Assembly: GCF_013394385.1 (NCBI RefSeq)
Contig: NZ_AP022834.1
Location: 124,001 to 188,000, forward strand
Length of the DNA: 64,000 nt
Source of the DNA: Kocuria sp. TGY1127_2
GTDB lineage: Bacteria; Actinomycetota; Actinomycetes; Actinomycetales; Micrococcaceae
Reading direction: 5' to 3'
The notes under the pieces are model-generated. The model searched no databases, had not been told where the DNA came from, and saw nothing but the letters and a program-made list of their open reading frames with translations. Shown here piece after piece: positions 37,016 through 45,223 of the stretch (positions are counted from its first letter, which is position 1; the number at the start of each line of letters is the position of its first letter). The position numbers and the translations under genes are program-made.

Positions 37016-37434
37016 TGCACTGGGCAAAGGAGCTCACCATTTTGTACGATACCCAGCCGGTGTCGGTTACTATGCTCACGATCCCTCCGCAGTACGTGCA
37101 GGACGAGTCCCAGTGGGCTTTGCAGATCTGCGAGAAGTACCGGTGGGGGCTTCAAACAAGCAGCTGCCCGGTCCGCGACCCGGATCGTACGCCCATAGCA
37201 GAGGATATCGCGTCGCTGACGAGGACGTTCATTTCCTTGGGGTGGAGGATCACCCCCAAGGATCGCAGTGACCCCAGTGCAGGCATCGTCTGGCATCGCA
37301 CACCTCAGGACCCCGAAGCCGTGCGAGAGGCAATTTGCCTCGCGGCGGCAAAACACCGTGTGACTACCGGGCGGACAATTCTCGCTCCAAAGGCCACGGG
37401 AACATCCGATCGAAAGGAAGAGCATCATGACTGA
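37015..37434 (+). CDS. Hypothetical protein, 139 residues
   Basis: Soluble, no signal peptide. Protein-like stretches include WALQICEKYRWGL, PIAEDIASLTRTFISLGWRI and PEAVREAICLAAAKH, with Cys and Trp at places that suggest a folded domain. The ATG overlaps the stop before it; an internal ATG at 37072 (MLTIPPQYVQ) is another possible start. The end overlaps the next ORF by eight bases. Family not recognised. Confidence 0.6.
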   Translation: MHWAKELTILYDTQPVSVTMLTIPPQYVQDESQWALQICEKYRWGLQTSSCPVRDPDRTPIAEDIASLTRTFISLGWRITPKDRSDPSAGIVWHRTPQDPEAVREAICLAAAKHRVTTGRTILAPKATGTSDRKEEHHD

Positions 37435-37549
37435 ACCGAACCATCGACCTGAAGAAGAGATCTCCGAAGAAGAGCCCGGAGAAGGCGAAACGACCCAAGA
37501 GGCCGAGGAACAGCGCATCGACAAGGGCAAGAAAAACTCCAAGGACTGA
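37427..37549 (+). CDS. Very small acidic protein, 40 residues
   Basis: It begins MTEPNHRPEEEISEEEPG and ends in a Lys-rich GKKNSKD. A good ribosome site, AAGGAAGAG, stands six bases before the ATG. Highly charged and probably disordered. It overlaps the previous ORF by eight bases, so the two are likely co-translated. A bidirectional terminator follows at 37610. Confidence 0.6.
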   Translation: MTEPNHRPEEEISEEEPGEGETTQEAEEQRIDKGKKNSKD

Positions 37550-37609
37550 TCGCATACTCTGACGCCTCGTGAGGAGTCAGCTCGTGCCCGCACAGAAGAT
37601 GCAGGCACA

Positions 37610-37644
37610 AAGGGCCCCCGAACCGTTGTGGTTCGGGGGCCCTT
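37610..37644. terminator. Bidirectional terminator between the small ORFs and ferritin
   Basis: Perfect 15-base arms (37610-37624 and 37630-37644) around GTTGT lie between convergent genes. Weak T/A runs are on both sides. Confidence 0.85.
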
Positions 37645-37668
37645 CGCTGTAAAAGTGACGATCGATTC

Positions 37669-38184
37669 TTAGTCGTCTTCGGTGCCCTCTTCGGGGCGCT
37701 TGCCGAGTTCTGCGTCGAGGCGGAGGATTCCGGAGCCGTCGCCGTCGGTCAGCTTGATGCGGCCGATGATCTCGGAGGCGGTGGCCTCTTCTTCGATCTG
37801 CTCATCAACGAACCAGTTGAGCAAAGGACGAGAATCGTAGTCGCCCTCGGCGTCGGCTTCGCGGTAGAGGTCGCGAATCGACTGGGAAACCTTCTCTTCG
37901 TGGGCCAGCGCGGCCTCGAAGATCTCCAACACGGACAGCCCGGTCTTCACCGAGGGCGCGCTGATCTGGCCGATCTCGGCGTGGTTGCCGCGATCCGAGA
38001 GGTGCTCGATGAACTTGTTGGCGTGAACGACTTCCTCGTCCGCCTGGTGGCGAAGCCACGCGGCAATACCGGGGAGGTCCTGCTCATCGGCCTCGATGGC
38101 CAGCTGACGGTAGGTGATCGAGGCTTCGAACTCGAGAGTGATTTGGTCCTGGAATTTCTTTTCAAGGTCTGTAGACATCTTCAT
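37669..38184 (-). CDS. ftn: Ferritin
   Basis: A protein of 171 residues. I start at ATG 38184 (MKMSTDLEKKF); ATG 38178 is equally possible, and the frame back to 38289 is unlikely to be translated. The ferroxidase-centre pattern of a non-haem ferritin is visible: LEFEASITYRQLAIEAD, ADEEVVHANKF with its Glu and His, and LNWFVDEQIEEEA. It forms 24-subunit shells storing ferric iron in the cytoplasm. An acidic C-terminal tail is present. Confidence 0.94.
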   Translation of the reverse strand: MKMSTDLEKKFQDQITLEFEASITYRQLAIEADEQDLPGIAAWLRHQADEEVVHANKFIEHLSDRGNHAEIGQISAPSVKTGLSVLEIFEAALAHEEKVSQSIRDLYREADAEGDYDSRPLLNWFVDEQIEEEATASEIIGRIKLTDGDGSGILRLDAELGKRPEEGTEDD

Positions 38185-38220
38185 AGCTTCGAGAATAAGC
38201 CGGATTTCCTGCGTTGTCAG

Positions 38221-38291
38221 CCGTGTGGAGCCTTTCCTCAAACCAACTTCAGGTATGCAATGGCTAAATTTAGGGGAGGGTTTCCACACGG
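38221..38291. repeat. Spaced nine-base inverted repeat upstream of ferritin
   Basis: CCGTGTGGA (38221-38229) and TCCACACGG (38283-38291) flank 53 bases that contain the likely ferritin promoter. It could be a looping operator or an mRNA stem; no known iron box is seen. Confidence 0.3.
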
Positions 38292-38312
38292 AATCCTAGG
38301 GTGCCGCAGCAC

Positions 38313-38348
38313 AAAAAAGCCGTTGACGAACACATGTTCGCCAACGGC
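38313..38348 (-). terminator. Rho-independent terminator of the cold-shock gene
   Basis: On the minus strand the stem GCCGTTG...CAACGGC (38319-38348) continues inward with CGAACA/TGTTCG and is followed by TTTTTT (38318-38313). Confidence 0.9.
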
Positions 38349-38384
38349 CCTTTCAGCTATCCCCTCATTGCGGGGACAACGCGT

Positions 38385-38588
38385 TTAGAGAACGCGGATG
38401 CTCGTAGCCTGGAGACCCTTGGGGCCCTGCTCGGCCTGGTACTCAACAGCCTGGCCCTCTTCGAGGCCGCGGAAGCCGGAGCCCTCGATGGCGCTGTAGT
38501 GAGCGAAGAGATCGCTGGACTGGTCATCGGGAGCGATGAAGCCGTAGCCCTTTTCGACGTTGAACCATTTTACGGTGCCTGTAGCCAT
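38385..38588 (-). CDS. cspA: Cold-shock protein (CspA family)
   Basis: A protein of 67 residues, the usual length. [22 protein letters not shown] carries RNP-1 (KGYGFI), and DLFAHYSAI carries RNP-2. It is a single OB fold that binds single-stranded nucleic acid and melts RNA structure. AAGGAAAG stands before the ATG. The frame extends upstream, but without a ribosome site. Confidence 0.96.
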   Translation of the reverse strand: MATGTVKWFNVEKGYGFIAPDDQSSDLFAHYSAIEGSGFRGLEEGQAVEYQAEQGPKGLQATSIRVL

Positions 38589-38971
38589 TATTATTCTTTC
38601 CTTCGTGTCGGCCACCTGAGGTGACCATGTACTCCGCATCGATTCTGCCGACGCGGTTCTTGAGCTACTGAATGCAGGCGTACTGCTTTAAAGAACTCAA
38701 AAAATTGGTGGGGGATCAAGCGGGATAGTAGATGTCGCCGCCTTGTTTGATGATTGGCCCGCCATGGATCAGGGGGCCTGTGTGTTTCGAATTGAAGAAG
38801 CCGACGTCGCTGACGGACCTCGTTGTGCGTCGCTGTTCGGCGTGTACGTTAACTACCCTACCAGGCAATTGGGGTCTTGTGTGAAGAGTTTGCCGTGCGG
38901 CGCGGTGATCTACGTCCTTGCGATTCAGAAGATCCGCTGAAGGAGGCGTGAGCCTCGCCGCACAGCCAGCC
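38589..38971. other. Upstream region of cspA and 3' flank of the dehydrogenase gene
   Basis: It should hold the promoter and a leader of cspA. The rest, including a 65-codon plus-strand frame at 38743, shows no protein-like features. Confidence 0.4.
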
Positions 38972-39751
38972 TCACTTGGCCTCTATACGGGGCCTAACCC
39001 AAACCTCGGTGATCTGGGTGTCGTCAGGGGCGTCGATGACGTGGCGAATCGAGCGCGCCACGGTCGCGGGGTCGATGAATGTCGGCGGCTCGGCCTTCGG
39101 ATATTCGTCGTCCCAACGGACCATGGGCGTGTCGGTCGGCCCGGGCGCGACGGTCGCCACGCGGATGCCGTTCTCGGAGACTTGTTTCCGGAAACCGTCC
39201 GCTGTCGCTTGCAGCGCGTGCTTGGTGGCCGAATAAATCACGTTGTACTGGTTGGACGCGCGGGACGCCCCCGAGCCGAGGAACACCACGGTTCCTTTGG
39301 AGTCGCGCAACTGAGGGAGAACTGAGCGTGTGACTTCCGCAGGTGCGGTCACGTTGGTGCGAAGGGCCGCTTCCCAGTCGGAAGGGCGGGCGTCCTCGAG
39401 CGTGAACCTGGGAGCGACGGCGGCAGCGTTGATCAATGCATCCACCCGCGGAAGCCCGCCGAGGGTTTCCGCGATGTTTTCAACGTCGTCGAGGTCGAGA
39501 ACCAGCGGCACGATGGTGCTCTCGGGGCCGCTGTCGGCTTTGACCTGCTCAAGTCGATCTTTGTTGCGCCCAATAGCGACGACGATGTGATCGTGCGAAA
39601 GATCCCGTGCGACCTGTGAGCCGATGCCACCTGAGGCCCCGGTGACCACGGCGATCGGGCGATCGGGTTCTGTGGAGGCGAGGCGTCGGATTTCGGCAAG
39701 GGACTCCGAAATGGAGCTCGGTGAAACGGTCGAATCGTTCATGTCAGCCAC
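38972..39751 (-). CDS. Short-chain dehydrogenase/reductase
   Basis: A protein of about 259 residues. I prefer GTG 39751, which has GAAGG seven bases upstream; ATG 39742 is the alternative and has no ribosome site. The NAD(P) motif is VVTGASGGIGSQVA. NAAAVAPR is present, and the catalytic Ser (LGSGAS) and Tyr-Lys (YSATK) are in place. The C-terminus carries PGPTDTPM. It reduces or oxidises an alcohol/carbonyl substrate that cannot be told. It is a single gene facing away from the polysaccharide locus. Confidence 0.9.
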   Translation of the reverse strand: MADMNDSTVSPSSISESLAEIRRLASTEPDRPIAVVTGASGGIGSQVARDLSHDHIVVAIGRNKDRLEQVKADSGPESTIVPLVLDLDDVENIAETLGGLPRVDALINAAAVAPRFTLEDARPSDWEAALRTNVTAPAEVTRSVLPQLRDSKGTVVFLGSGASRASNQYNVIYSATKHALQATADGFRKQVSENGIRVATVAPGPTDTPMVRWDDEYPKAEPPTFIDPATVARSIRHVIDAPDDTQITEVWVRPRIEAK

Positions 39752-40381
39752 TTTACGGCCTTCACCGCACGTTATGGGAGTGCGGAGTGCGCAACTTCCG
39801 TACTGGCGAGTAGTAAAAGTGCCACAAATCACAAATTGTTACCCAAATCCCTCTGAATTCTTGGCGCCGATCCGTTATTATCGGTACATACAACAGATAC
39901 AACATCTTGTACAAACTGGATCTGCTTCAAGGTTTTCCGGCCGGCTATGGGGGTCGGAAATTGCTTCCGCATGGAGGCTAGACGCCGACGTCGATCGGCG
40001 CTCCTCGTTTGGGGGATTTGCGGAAGCCGACGTCCCGCTCGTGCTCGCACTCGAGCGGGACGCTTCGCTTTAAGGTCGTTCGGAGCTGAAGTTTCGGCGG
40101 AAAGGATCATCCGCGATGGTTCCCCAAGTCGTTCCGGTTTGTAACAATGGGCCTCAGGAATGAAATGTGGAAGCCTCCGCTGACGAGTTCGCCCGGCGGC
40201 GAGGAAGAGGATGGTCGAATTTTTGCGGATTTCTGTTTCACTCCCAGTCGGGAAGACGGCCAGAGGGAGCACGCAATGAGGTCTGAGCGTCCTGTCCGAT
40301 GAGGGGCTAGGCAGAATCCGGAAAATGCTCTGTGGCCGGGTTATCGTCTGACCAGATAGCCATCGGTACTATGGGCTTCGG
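39752..40381. other. Long upstream region of the polysaccharide operon, with a hairpin
   Basis: No coding frame is convincing over 630 bases. AT-rich DNA at 39830-39920 probably contains promoters. A perfect 11-base hairpin with a ten-base loop lies at 40031-40062 (arms CGTCCCGCTCG and its complement). It may lie within the 5' leader of the plus-strand glycosyltransferase operon and could act as an attenuator. Confidence 0.45.
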
Positions 40382-40462
40382 ATGACTGTAAACACCCTGA
40401 GGAGAATTTTGTCGACACCACCGGATCGAAAGAGTGTCGTCGCCTCGAGGGACTCCGCGTGA
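40382..40462 (+). CDS. Possible leader peptide coupled to the first glycosyltransferase
   Basis: A 26-codon frame from ATG 40382 (MTVNTLRRILSTPPDRK...) ends in TGA that overlaps the GTG start of the next gene. A stronger ribosome site (GAGGAG) would also permit a start at the TTG within it. The overlap suggests that reading the small ORF helps translation of the glycosyltransferase. It may also be chance. Confidence 0.35.
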   Translation: MTVNTLRRILSTPPDRKSVVASRDSA

Positions 40463-41691
40463 AAATTCTGCTCGTCACTCATTATTACCGTCCAGAGATT
40501 GGGGCTCCTCAGCGGCGCTGGGACAGCTTTGTGAAGCATTGGCTTCGGGACGGGCATGAAGTAACTGTGATTACCGCCCTTCCTCACTATCCGATTCCTC
40601 GCCATACAGCCAGCCTTCGACGCGGAACCAAGGCTTTCTCCCCACAAAAAGGTGTGTACGGCGAAACGGTAATCCGTCTACCTTATTTTTCTCATGGCTA
40701 CGGAATCGTCTCCAGAACGGTAGACCATTTCGTGGTTGCAGGCCTGAGCGTTGTGGCAGGGATTCCACTGGCCCGTCACCGCTACGATGCGGTGATCGTA
40801 ACCGTGCCCGCGCTCGCTTCTCTGATCCCAGGACATCTGGCTTCCTGGGTATTCAGGGCTCCTCTGATCATCGAGATGCGCGACGCATGGCCGGACCTGG
40901 TTACTTACACGGGTGGGATCAAGAATTCGAATGGCTTGGTGGCCAAGGCGCGAGCTGCCACTCACAATCTCGTCACGCGATCCCAGATCAGATCCAAGCA
41001 CGTGGTTACTACGAGTTTTCGGTTCGCCGACGTACTGAGATCCAGGGGTGCCGAACACGTGACCGTGATTCGCAATGGGGCGGATCTGGAAGCGATACCG
41101 GTCACGGGCCGCCCGCACTTCCGCCGGGGACGTCTCAAGGTCTTGTATTTGGGTACCCTCGGGCGCAGTCAGGGTCTGGGCGCCGTGATCGATGCGGCCG
41201 GCATGGCTGCCGCTGGGGGTGTGGACATCGAATTGAGGCTCGTGGGCGACGGGGTTGCCAGAGAACAACTGATCGAAAGGGCCAGAGAGTCTCAAGCATC
41301 CATCAGCATCCTGGACATGGTTCGGCCTGAAGAAGTGTGGCGGCACTACGAATGGGCGGATACCGTCGTCGTGTCGCTCACGGGGTGGGCGCCGTTCGAG
41401 TGGACCGTCCCGTCCAAGCTCTATGAAGTCTTGGCCACCAACCGACATGTGTCAGCGATGCTCGCGGGAGAAGCCGCTCAAATCGTCCGGGAGTCCGGCG
41501 CGGGATTCGTTTGCGAGCCCGGAGACTCGAAGGCGCTGGGCTGGCACTGGGTCGACATGGCTCAAGATCCTTCCCGAATGGACCACGGTGACGCGGGGCG
41601 AGAGTGGGTTCGCAACCAATCCGACTCCGTGCAGCTCAGTGACGAGTATTTGGACGTGGTCCGCGCGACGACATGCCGATCCTCCGGATAG
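40459..41691 (+). CDS. Family 4 glycosyltransferase (WbuB-like)
   Basis: A protein of 410 residues. The GT-B N-domain starts MKILLVTHYYRPEIGAPQRR, a WbuB-type opening, with EMRDAWPDLV in the middle. The C-domain has VLYLGTLGRSQGL and LVGDGVAREQL, then PSKLYEVLATN near the nucleotide site. It transfers a sugar, probably an amino sugar, onto a lipid-linked precursor at the inner face of the membrane. It starts at GTG overlapping a small upstream ORF and is the first large gene of the plus-strand polysaccharide operon. Confidence 0.88.
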   Translation: MKILLVTHYYRPEIGAPQRRWDSFVKHWLRDGHEVTVITALPHYPIPRHTASLRRGTKAFSPQKGVYGETVIRLPYFSHGYGIVSRTVDHFVVAGLSVVAGIPLARHRYDAVIVTVPALASLIPGHLASWVFRAPLIIEMRDAWPDLVTYTGGIKNSNGLVAKARAATHNLVTRSQIRSKHVVTTSFRFADVLRSRGAEHVTVIRNGADLEAIPVTGRPHFRRGRLKVLYLGTLGRSQGLGAVIDAAGMAAAGGVDIELRLVGDGVAREQLIERARESQASISILDMVRPEEVWRHYEWADTVVVSLTGWAPFEWTVPSKLYEVLATNRHVSAMLAGEAAQIVRESGAGFVCEPGDSKALGWHWVDMAQDPSRMDHGDAGREWVRNQSDSVQLSDEYLDVVRATTCRSSG

Positions 41692-41697
41692 GGCACC

Positions 41698-43455
41698 GTG
41701 ACAAATTTTCGTTATGTGCTGAGGAACCTCGCCTTGTTGACACGCACCGCGCTGCAACATGCCTGGGACGACCCGGTTCACCTGATGGTTCAAGGGTCTC
41801 GGAGACTGCCGCGCAGACTGGCGCAGATTTTTCGCATCCTCATGCGAGCGTTGCCGATTGCCGGTTTACGGGCGTTGTCCGCCTATTCCGATGGCGACGT
41901 GGAGAAAGCCCGCAGCCTGGCCGCGGCGGTTTTATCGGGATCGACGCGGGGTTTCGAGTACCGTCTCGCAGCGGAGGTAGCTCTCGAGGTCGGCGCGGTT
42001 GCAGTGGACCTGGCGACACTGCCTTCAGCAACTCGTGCTCGCGCCGCCTGGAAGCGAGGGAACATGTCGGAATCAATATGTATCCTCGAGGCTGATTCGC
42101 AGGGACACGAGCGAATGTCCGGCAGACTGCGCAGCGAAGCGGAAACCATGGATCCCGAATTTCTCCTGCAGACACCTAGTGCAGTGGCGAATCCGAGAGT
42201 CAGCTGGCCGACGGGTACGCCACCTCGGGCGTTTCACGTATTGACCAGTTCTCTTCCGCATACACAGTCCGGCTACACCCTGCGAACTCATCGCCTTCTG
42301 TACGCATTGTCCCAACGAGGACTGGCCGTCCAGGCCGTTACCCGATTGGGTTATCCCGCGATGATTGGAATTCCGCACGGCCGGGATGATCAAGAGATCG
42401 ATGGCGTCCGGTACCGGAGGATACTTCGGTCTCGTTTGGATCATGGACTGGCAGCCCGTCTGCAACAACAGGTTGACATCATGGCCCCGATGGTCAGAAG
42501 CTTTCGCCCAACCCTGCTTCACTGCACTACCAACTACACTAATGCGCTCATGACGGACGCATTGGCCAGAGGTTTCGACCTCCCATGGATTTATGAGGTG
42601 CGGGGGCTATTGGAGGAAACTTGGGCAGCTGGCCGAGAAAGCATCGACGCTCGGGTCGAAGCACGGCTTTCGGAACGGTTCCTCGCACTGCGCCTGCAGG
42701 AAACTCGAATGATGCACCGAGCCGATCACGTGGTGACCCTTTCCGAGGTCATGAAGACGGAGATTGTGAAGCGCGGTGTGCCTGCGGAGAAGGTGACCGT
42801 GGTGCCGAACGGTGTTGCACCCGAATTCTTCGACGAGAGGAGAATCTCGTCCGAGGTCCGAGAGGCAAATGGTCTGCCCGAAGGTGGATTCTGGGTAGGC
42901 TCGGTCTCTTCCTTGGTCGATTACGAAGGATTCGACGTTTTGCTGAGGGCCGTCGCGATTGCCCGCCAGCAGGGAACCGATCTTCGAGTCCTGTTGGCTG
43001 GGGATGGCGCATCTCGCCCCTCGCTGGAGAAACTCGCGCAAGACTTGGGGATCTCCGCTTCGGTCACTTTCACGGGAAGAGTAGGTTCCGGCACCGCCCG
43101 TGCGTATCATCGCTGTTTGGATCTTTTTTGCGTCCCCCGGACGAATGCTGAGGTGTGCCGGATGGTCACACCGCTCAAGCCGATCGAGGCATTCGCGGCG
43201 GGGACTCAAGTTCTCATGTCCGACGTGCCGCCTTTGCGGGAACTCGCAGAGGGTGCCTACGGGGTGCAGGCGAACCGGGCTCTGTTTGTCCCAGGGGCGG
43301 TGGGAGAACTGGCCGCGAAGCTCAAGGCGGCTTCAGCCGGTACTGTCTGGAGCGAGGAACTGCGTGATGCAGGCCGGAATTTTGCCTGTGAGAGAACCTG
43401 GGCCAGGAATGCGGCAACAATCGAAATGGTGTACACAGCAATGAGCAGGGCATGA
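41698..43455 (+). CDS. Family 4 glycosyltransferase with N-terminal helical extension
   Basis: A protein of 585 residues from GTG 41698. Residues 1-175 are a helical, Arg/Ala-rich region outside the normal enzyme. The GT-B domain then starts with FHVLTSSLPHTQSGYTLRTH and continues with IYEVRGLLEETW, VVPNGVAPEFF, VGSVSSLVDYEGFDVLL and a C-terminal EVCRMVTPLKPIEAFAAG. A second enzyme encoded at 50734-52809 has the same layout, so the two are paralogues. The stop overlaps the ABC permease start. Confidence 0.88.
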   Translation: MTNFRYVLRNLALLTRTALQHAWDDPVHLMVQGSRRLPRRLAQIFRILMRALPIAGLRALSAYSDGDVEKARSLAAAVLSGSTRGFEYRLAAEVALEVGAVAVDLATLPSATRARAAWKRGNMSESICILEADSQGHERMSGRLRSEAETMDPEFLLQTPSAVANPRVSWPTGTPPRAFHVLTSSLPHTQSGYTLRTHRLLYALSQRGLAVQAVTRLGYPAMIGIPHGRDDQEIDGVRYRRILRSRLDHGLAARLQQQVDIMAPMVRSFRPTLLHCTTNYTNALMTDALARGFDLPWIYEVRGLLEETWAAGRESIDARVEARLSERFLALRLQETRMMHRADHVVTLSEVMKTEIVKRGVPAEKVTVVPNGVAPEFFDERRISSEVREANGLPEGGFWVGSVSSLVDYEGFDVLLRAVAIARQQGTDLRVLLAGDGASRPSLEKLAQDLGISASVTFTGRVGSGTARAYHRCLDLFCVPRTNAEVCRMVTPLKPIEAFAAGTQVLMSDVPPLRELAEGAYGVQANRALFVPGAVGELAAKLKAASAGTVWSEELRDAGRNFACERTWARNAATIEMVYTAMSRA

Positions 43456-44384
43456 TGGCCAGGGAATTCCAGAAAAAGCTTCACAGTGGCGAAATCTCCG
43501 CGCCATGGGATCACACCCCGCCGGCTGAGGAATCACCATACAAGGAGCTGATTGCCTCCAAGAAGGTGACTCAGGTCGGCCGGAGACCACCCCTGCCGAG
43601 ATACGTGGCCGACATCTGGCAGCGTAGGGATTTCTTGCTGTACGACGCACGCGCGAGAGTTCGTACCCAGAACAGCCACCATCGATTGGGGTCCTTCTGG
43701 CTCATCGGCAAGCCGATACTTGATGTCGCCTTTTATTTCATCGTTTTCGGTCTCTTGCTCAAGGTTGACCGCGGAATCGACAATTACGTGGCCTACGTTA
43801 CGGTGGGCGTGCTGATGTTCCGGTACTCCTCCGTGGCGCTGACTCAGTCGGTCGGTATTTTGCGAGCCAACCGGGCCATGATCCACGCTTTCAGTTTTCC
43901 GCGAGCCAGCCTGGTCCTATCCTTTGTCCTCCGGGAAGCCCTAGCGGCTGGGCCATTGGTGCTGGCGATGGTGATGATGGTCCTCGTAGTCCCACCACAC
44001 GTTTTTCCGGCCTGGTCTTGGCTTCTGATCTTTCCCCTGCTGGCTATCCAGACCTTGTTCAACCTCGGCTTGGCGTTCATCGTGTCCAGGTTGGCTTTTG
44101 GGGTGCCGGATGTTTCGCAAGCCATGTCCTTTTTGTCGAGGATCTTGATGTATGGCTCAGGGGTAATATTCCCGGTCGAAAGGTTCATCAGCCACCCCGT
44201 TGTGTACGACGTCATGACAAGTAACCCAGTTTTCATCCTGCTGAGGATGTATAGAACTATTTTGTTGGACCACTCTGTGCCGTCGGGACTGGATTGGCTC
44301 ACCGTACTGTTGTGGGGCGCCGGATTGACCGTCTTCGGCCTTGTGTTCTTTTGGGGATCGGAGGAGAAGTATGGCCGTCCCTGA
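43452..44384 (+). CDS. ABC-2 type polysaccharide export permease (Wzm/TagG-like)
   Basis: A protein of 310 residues starting ATGATG over the previous stop. A cytoplasmic N-terminus of about 85 residues includes RRDFLLYDARARVRTQNSHHRLGSFW split across the amphipathic entry helix. Six membrane helices follow, with FSFPRASLVLS and the FLSRILMYGSGVIFPV segment typical of teichoic/O-antigen exporters. It forms the channel with the ATPase encoded just downstream. The two genes overlap by 14 bases. Confidence 0.92.
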   Translation: MMAREFQKKLHSGEISAPWDHTPPAEESPYKELIASKKVTQVGRRPPLPRYVADIWQRRDFLLYDARARVRTQNSHHRLGSFWLIGKPILDVAFYFIVFGLLLKVDRGIDNYVAYVTVGVLMFRYSSVALTQSVGILRANRAMIHAFSFPRASLVLSFVLREALAAGPLVLAMVMMVLVVPPHVFPAWSWLLIFPLLAIQTLFNLGLAFIVSRLAFGVPDVSQAMSFLSRILMYGSGVIFPVERFISHPVVYDVMTSNPVFILLRMYRTILLDHSVPSGLDWLTVLLWGAGLTVFGLVFFWGSEEKYGRP

Positions 44385-45174
44385 AATGCAGCAGGCATCG
44401 GATACCAGCGTCCTCGTCAGCAAGGTATCTCTCGAGTATTCGGCCAAGCGCAAGCATCGATTCGGCAAGGATTCCCGGCCCGTCGTCCGCGCACTGACCG
44501 GGGTCAGCTTCAGCGCCAGATCTGGCGAATTCATCGGGCTCGTGGGGCGCAATGGATCAGGTAAGAGCTCCCTCCTGAGGACTATCGCCGGGGTCGAGCC
44601 ACCCACCAGCGGATCGGTGTACGCCAGTTCCCAGCCTACGCTGATCGGCGTGCATGCAGCGTTGATCGGCGACCTGACAGGTTCGGAGAATGTTCTCCTG
44701 GGTTGCATGGCCATGGGGATGACCAAACAAGAAGCCACAGAAGCGCGCCCCTCGATCGAAAATCTGGCGGGTTTGGGACCGGCGATTTCTCGCCCGATGA
44801 ATACCTATTCGTCTGGCATGCAGGCTCGGTTGCGGTTCGCCATTTCTCGGGCAGGGAACCCGGAAATCCTGCTGATCGACGAGGCACTTTCCACCGGAGA
44901 CGCGTCTTTCGAAGAGCGGTCCAGGCGCTCCATGGACGCGATGCTTGAACGAGCGGGAACGATTTTTCTGGTGAGCCACGCCGCCCAAACCATCGAGGAG
45001 TTGTGTTCGCGAGCCATCTGGCTCGAGGAGGGGACTCTGGTCATGGACGGGCCAGCCGAAGAGGTGGCTCGGAGATACAGATGGTTCGCCCATATCCTCG
45101 CCCAGGGGGACAGGAACAAAGCCATCGAGGTTTTGGCCAACGCATATCAAGAACAACGCCGGCAGTTTCGGTGA
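44371..45174 (+). CDS. Polysaccharide export ABC ATPase (Wzt/TagH-like)
   Basis: A protein of 267 residues. I start at ATG 44371 with GGAGGAG upstream. Walker A is GRNGSGKSS, the signature is YSSGMQARLRF, Walker B is ILLIDEALSTGD, and the switch His is in FLVSHAAQT. It ends soon after the ATPase fold, so it lacks the carbohydrate-binding C-domain of long Wzt proteins. It powers export of the finished polymer through the permease encoded before it. Confidence 0.93.
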   Translation: MAVPEMQQASDTSVLVSKVSLEYSAKRKHRFGKDSRPVVRALTGVSFSARSGEFIGLVGRNGSGKSSLLRTIAGVEPPTSGSVYASSQPTLIGVHAALIGDLTGSENVLLGCMAMGMTKQEATEARPSIENLAGLGPAISRPMNTYSSGMQARLRFAISRAGNPEILLIDEALSTGDASFEERSRRSMDAMLERAGTIFLVSHAAQTIEELCSRAIWLEEGTLVMDGPAEEVARRYRWFAHILAQGDRNKAIEVLANAYQEQRRQFR

Positions 45175-45223
45175 ATCCGAACAATTTCTCACCATTCAGT
45201 CGTAAGCACTCAGAGGGGCACGT

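Noticed and set aside
38743-38940. Small plus-strand ORF between cspA and the dehydrogenase gene
   Set aside because: No ribosome site, mixed composition and no similarity; probably chance.
40031-40062. Terminator of an upstream plus-strand gene
   Set aside because: No plus-strand gene lies upstream and no T-tract follows; listed as a leader hairpin instead.
39829-40272. Minus-strand frame of 147 codons upstream of the glycosyltransferase operon
   Set aside because: Arg-rich, no domain, crosses a perfect hairpin and the AT-rich region expected to be a promoter.
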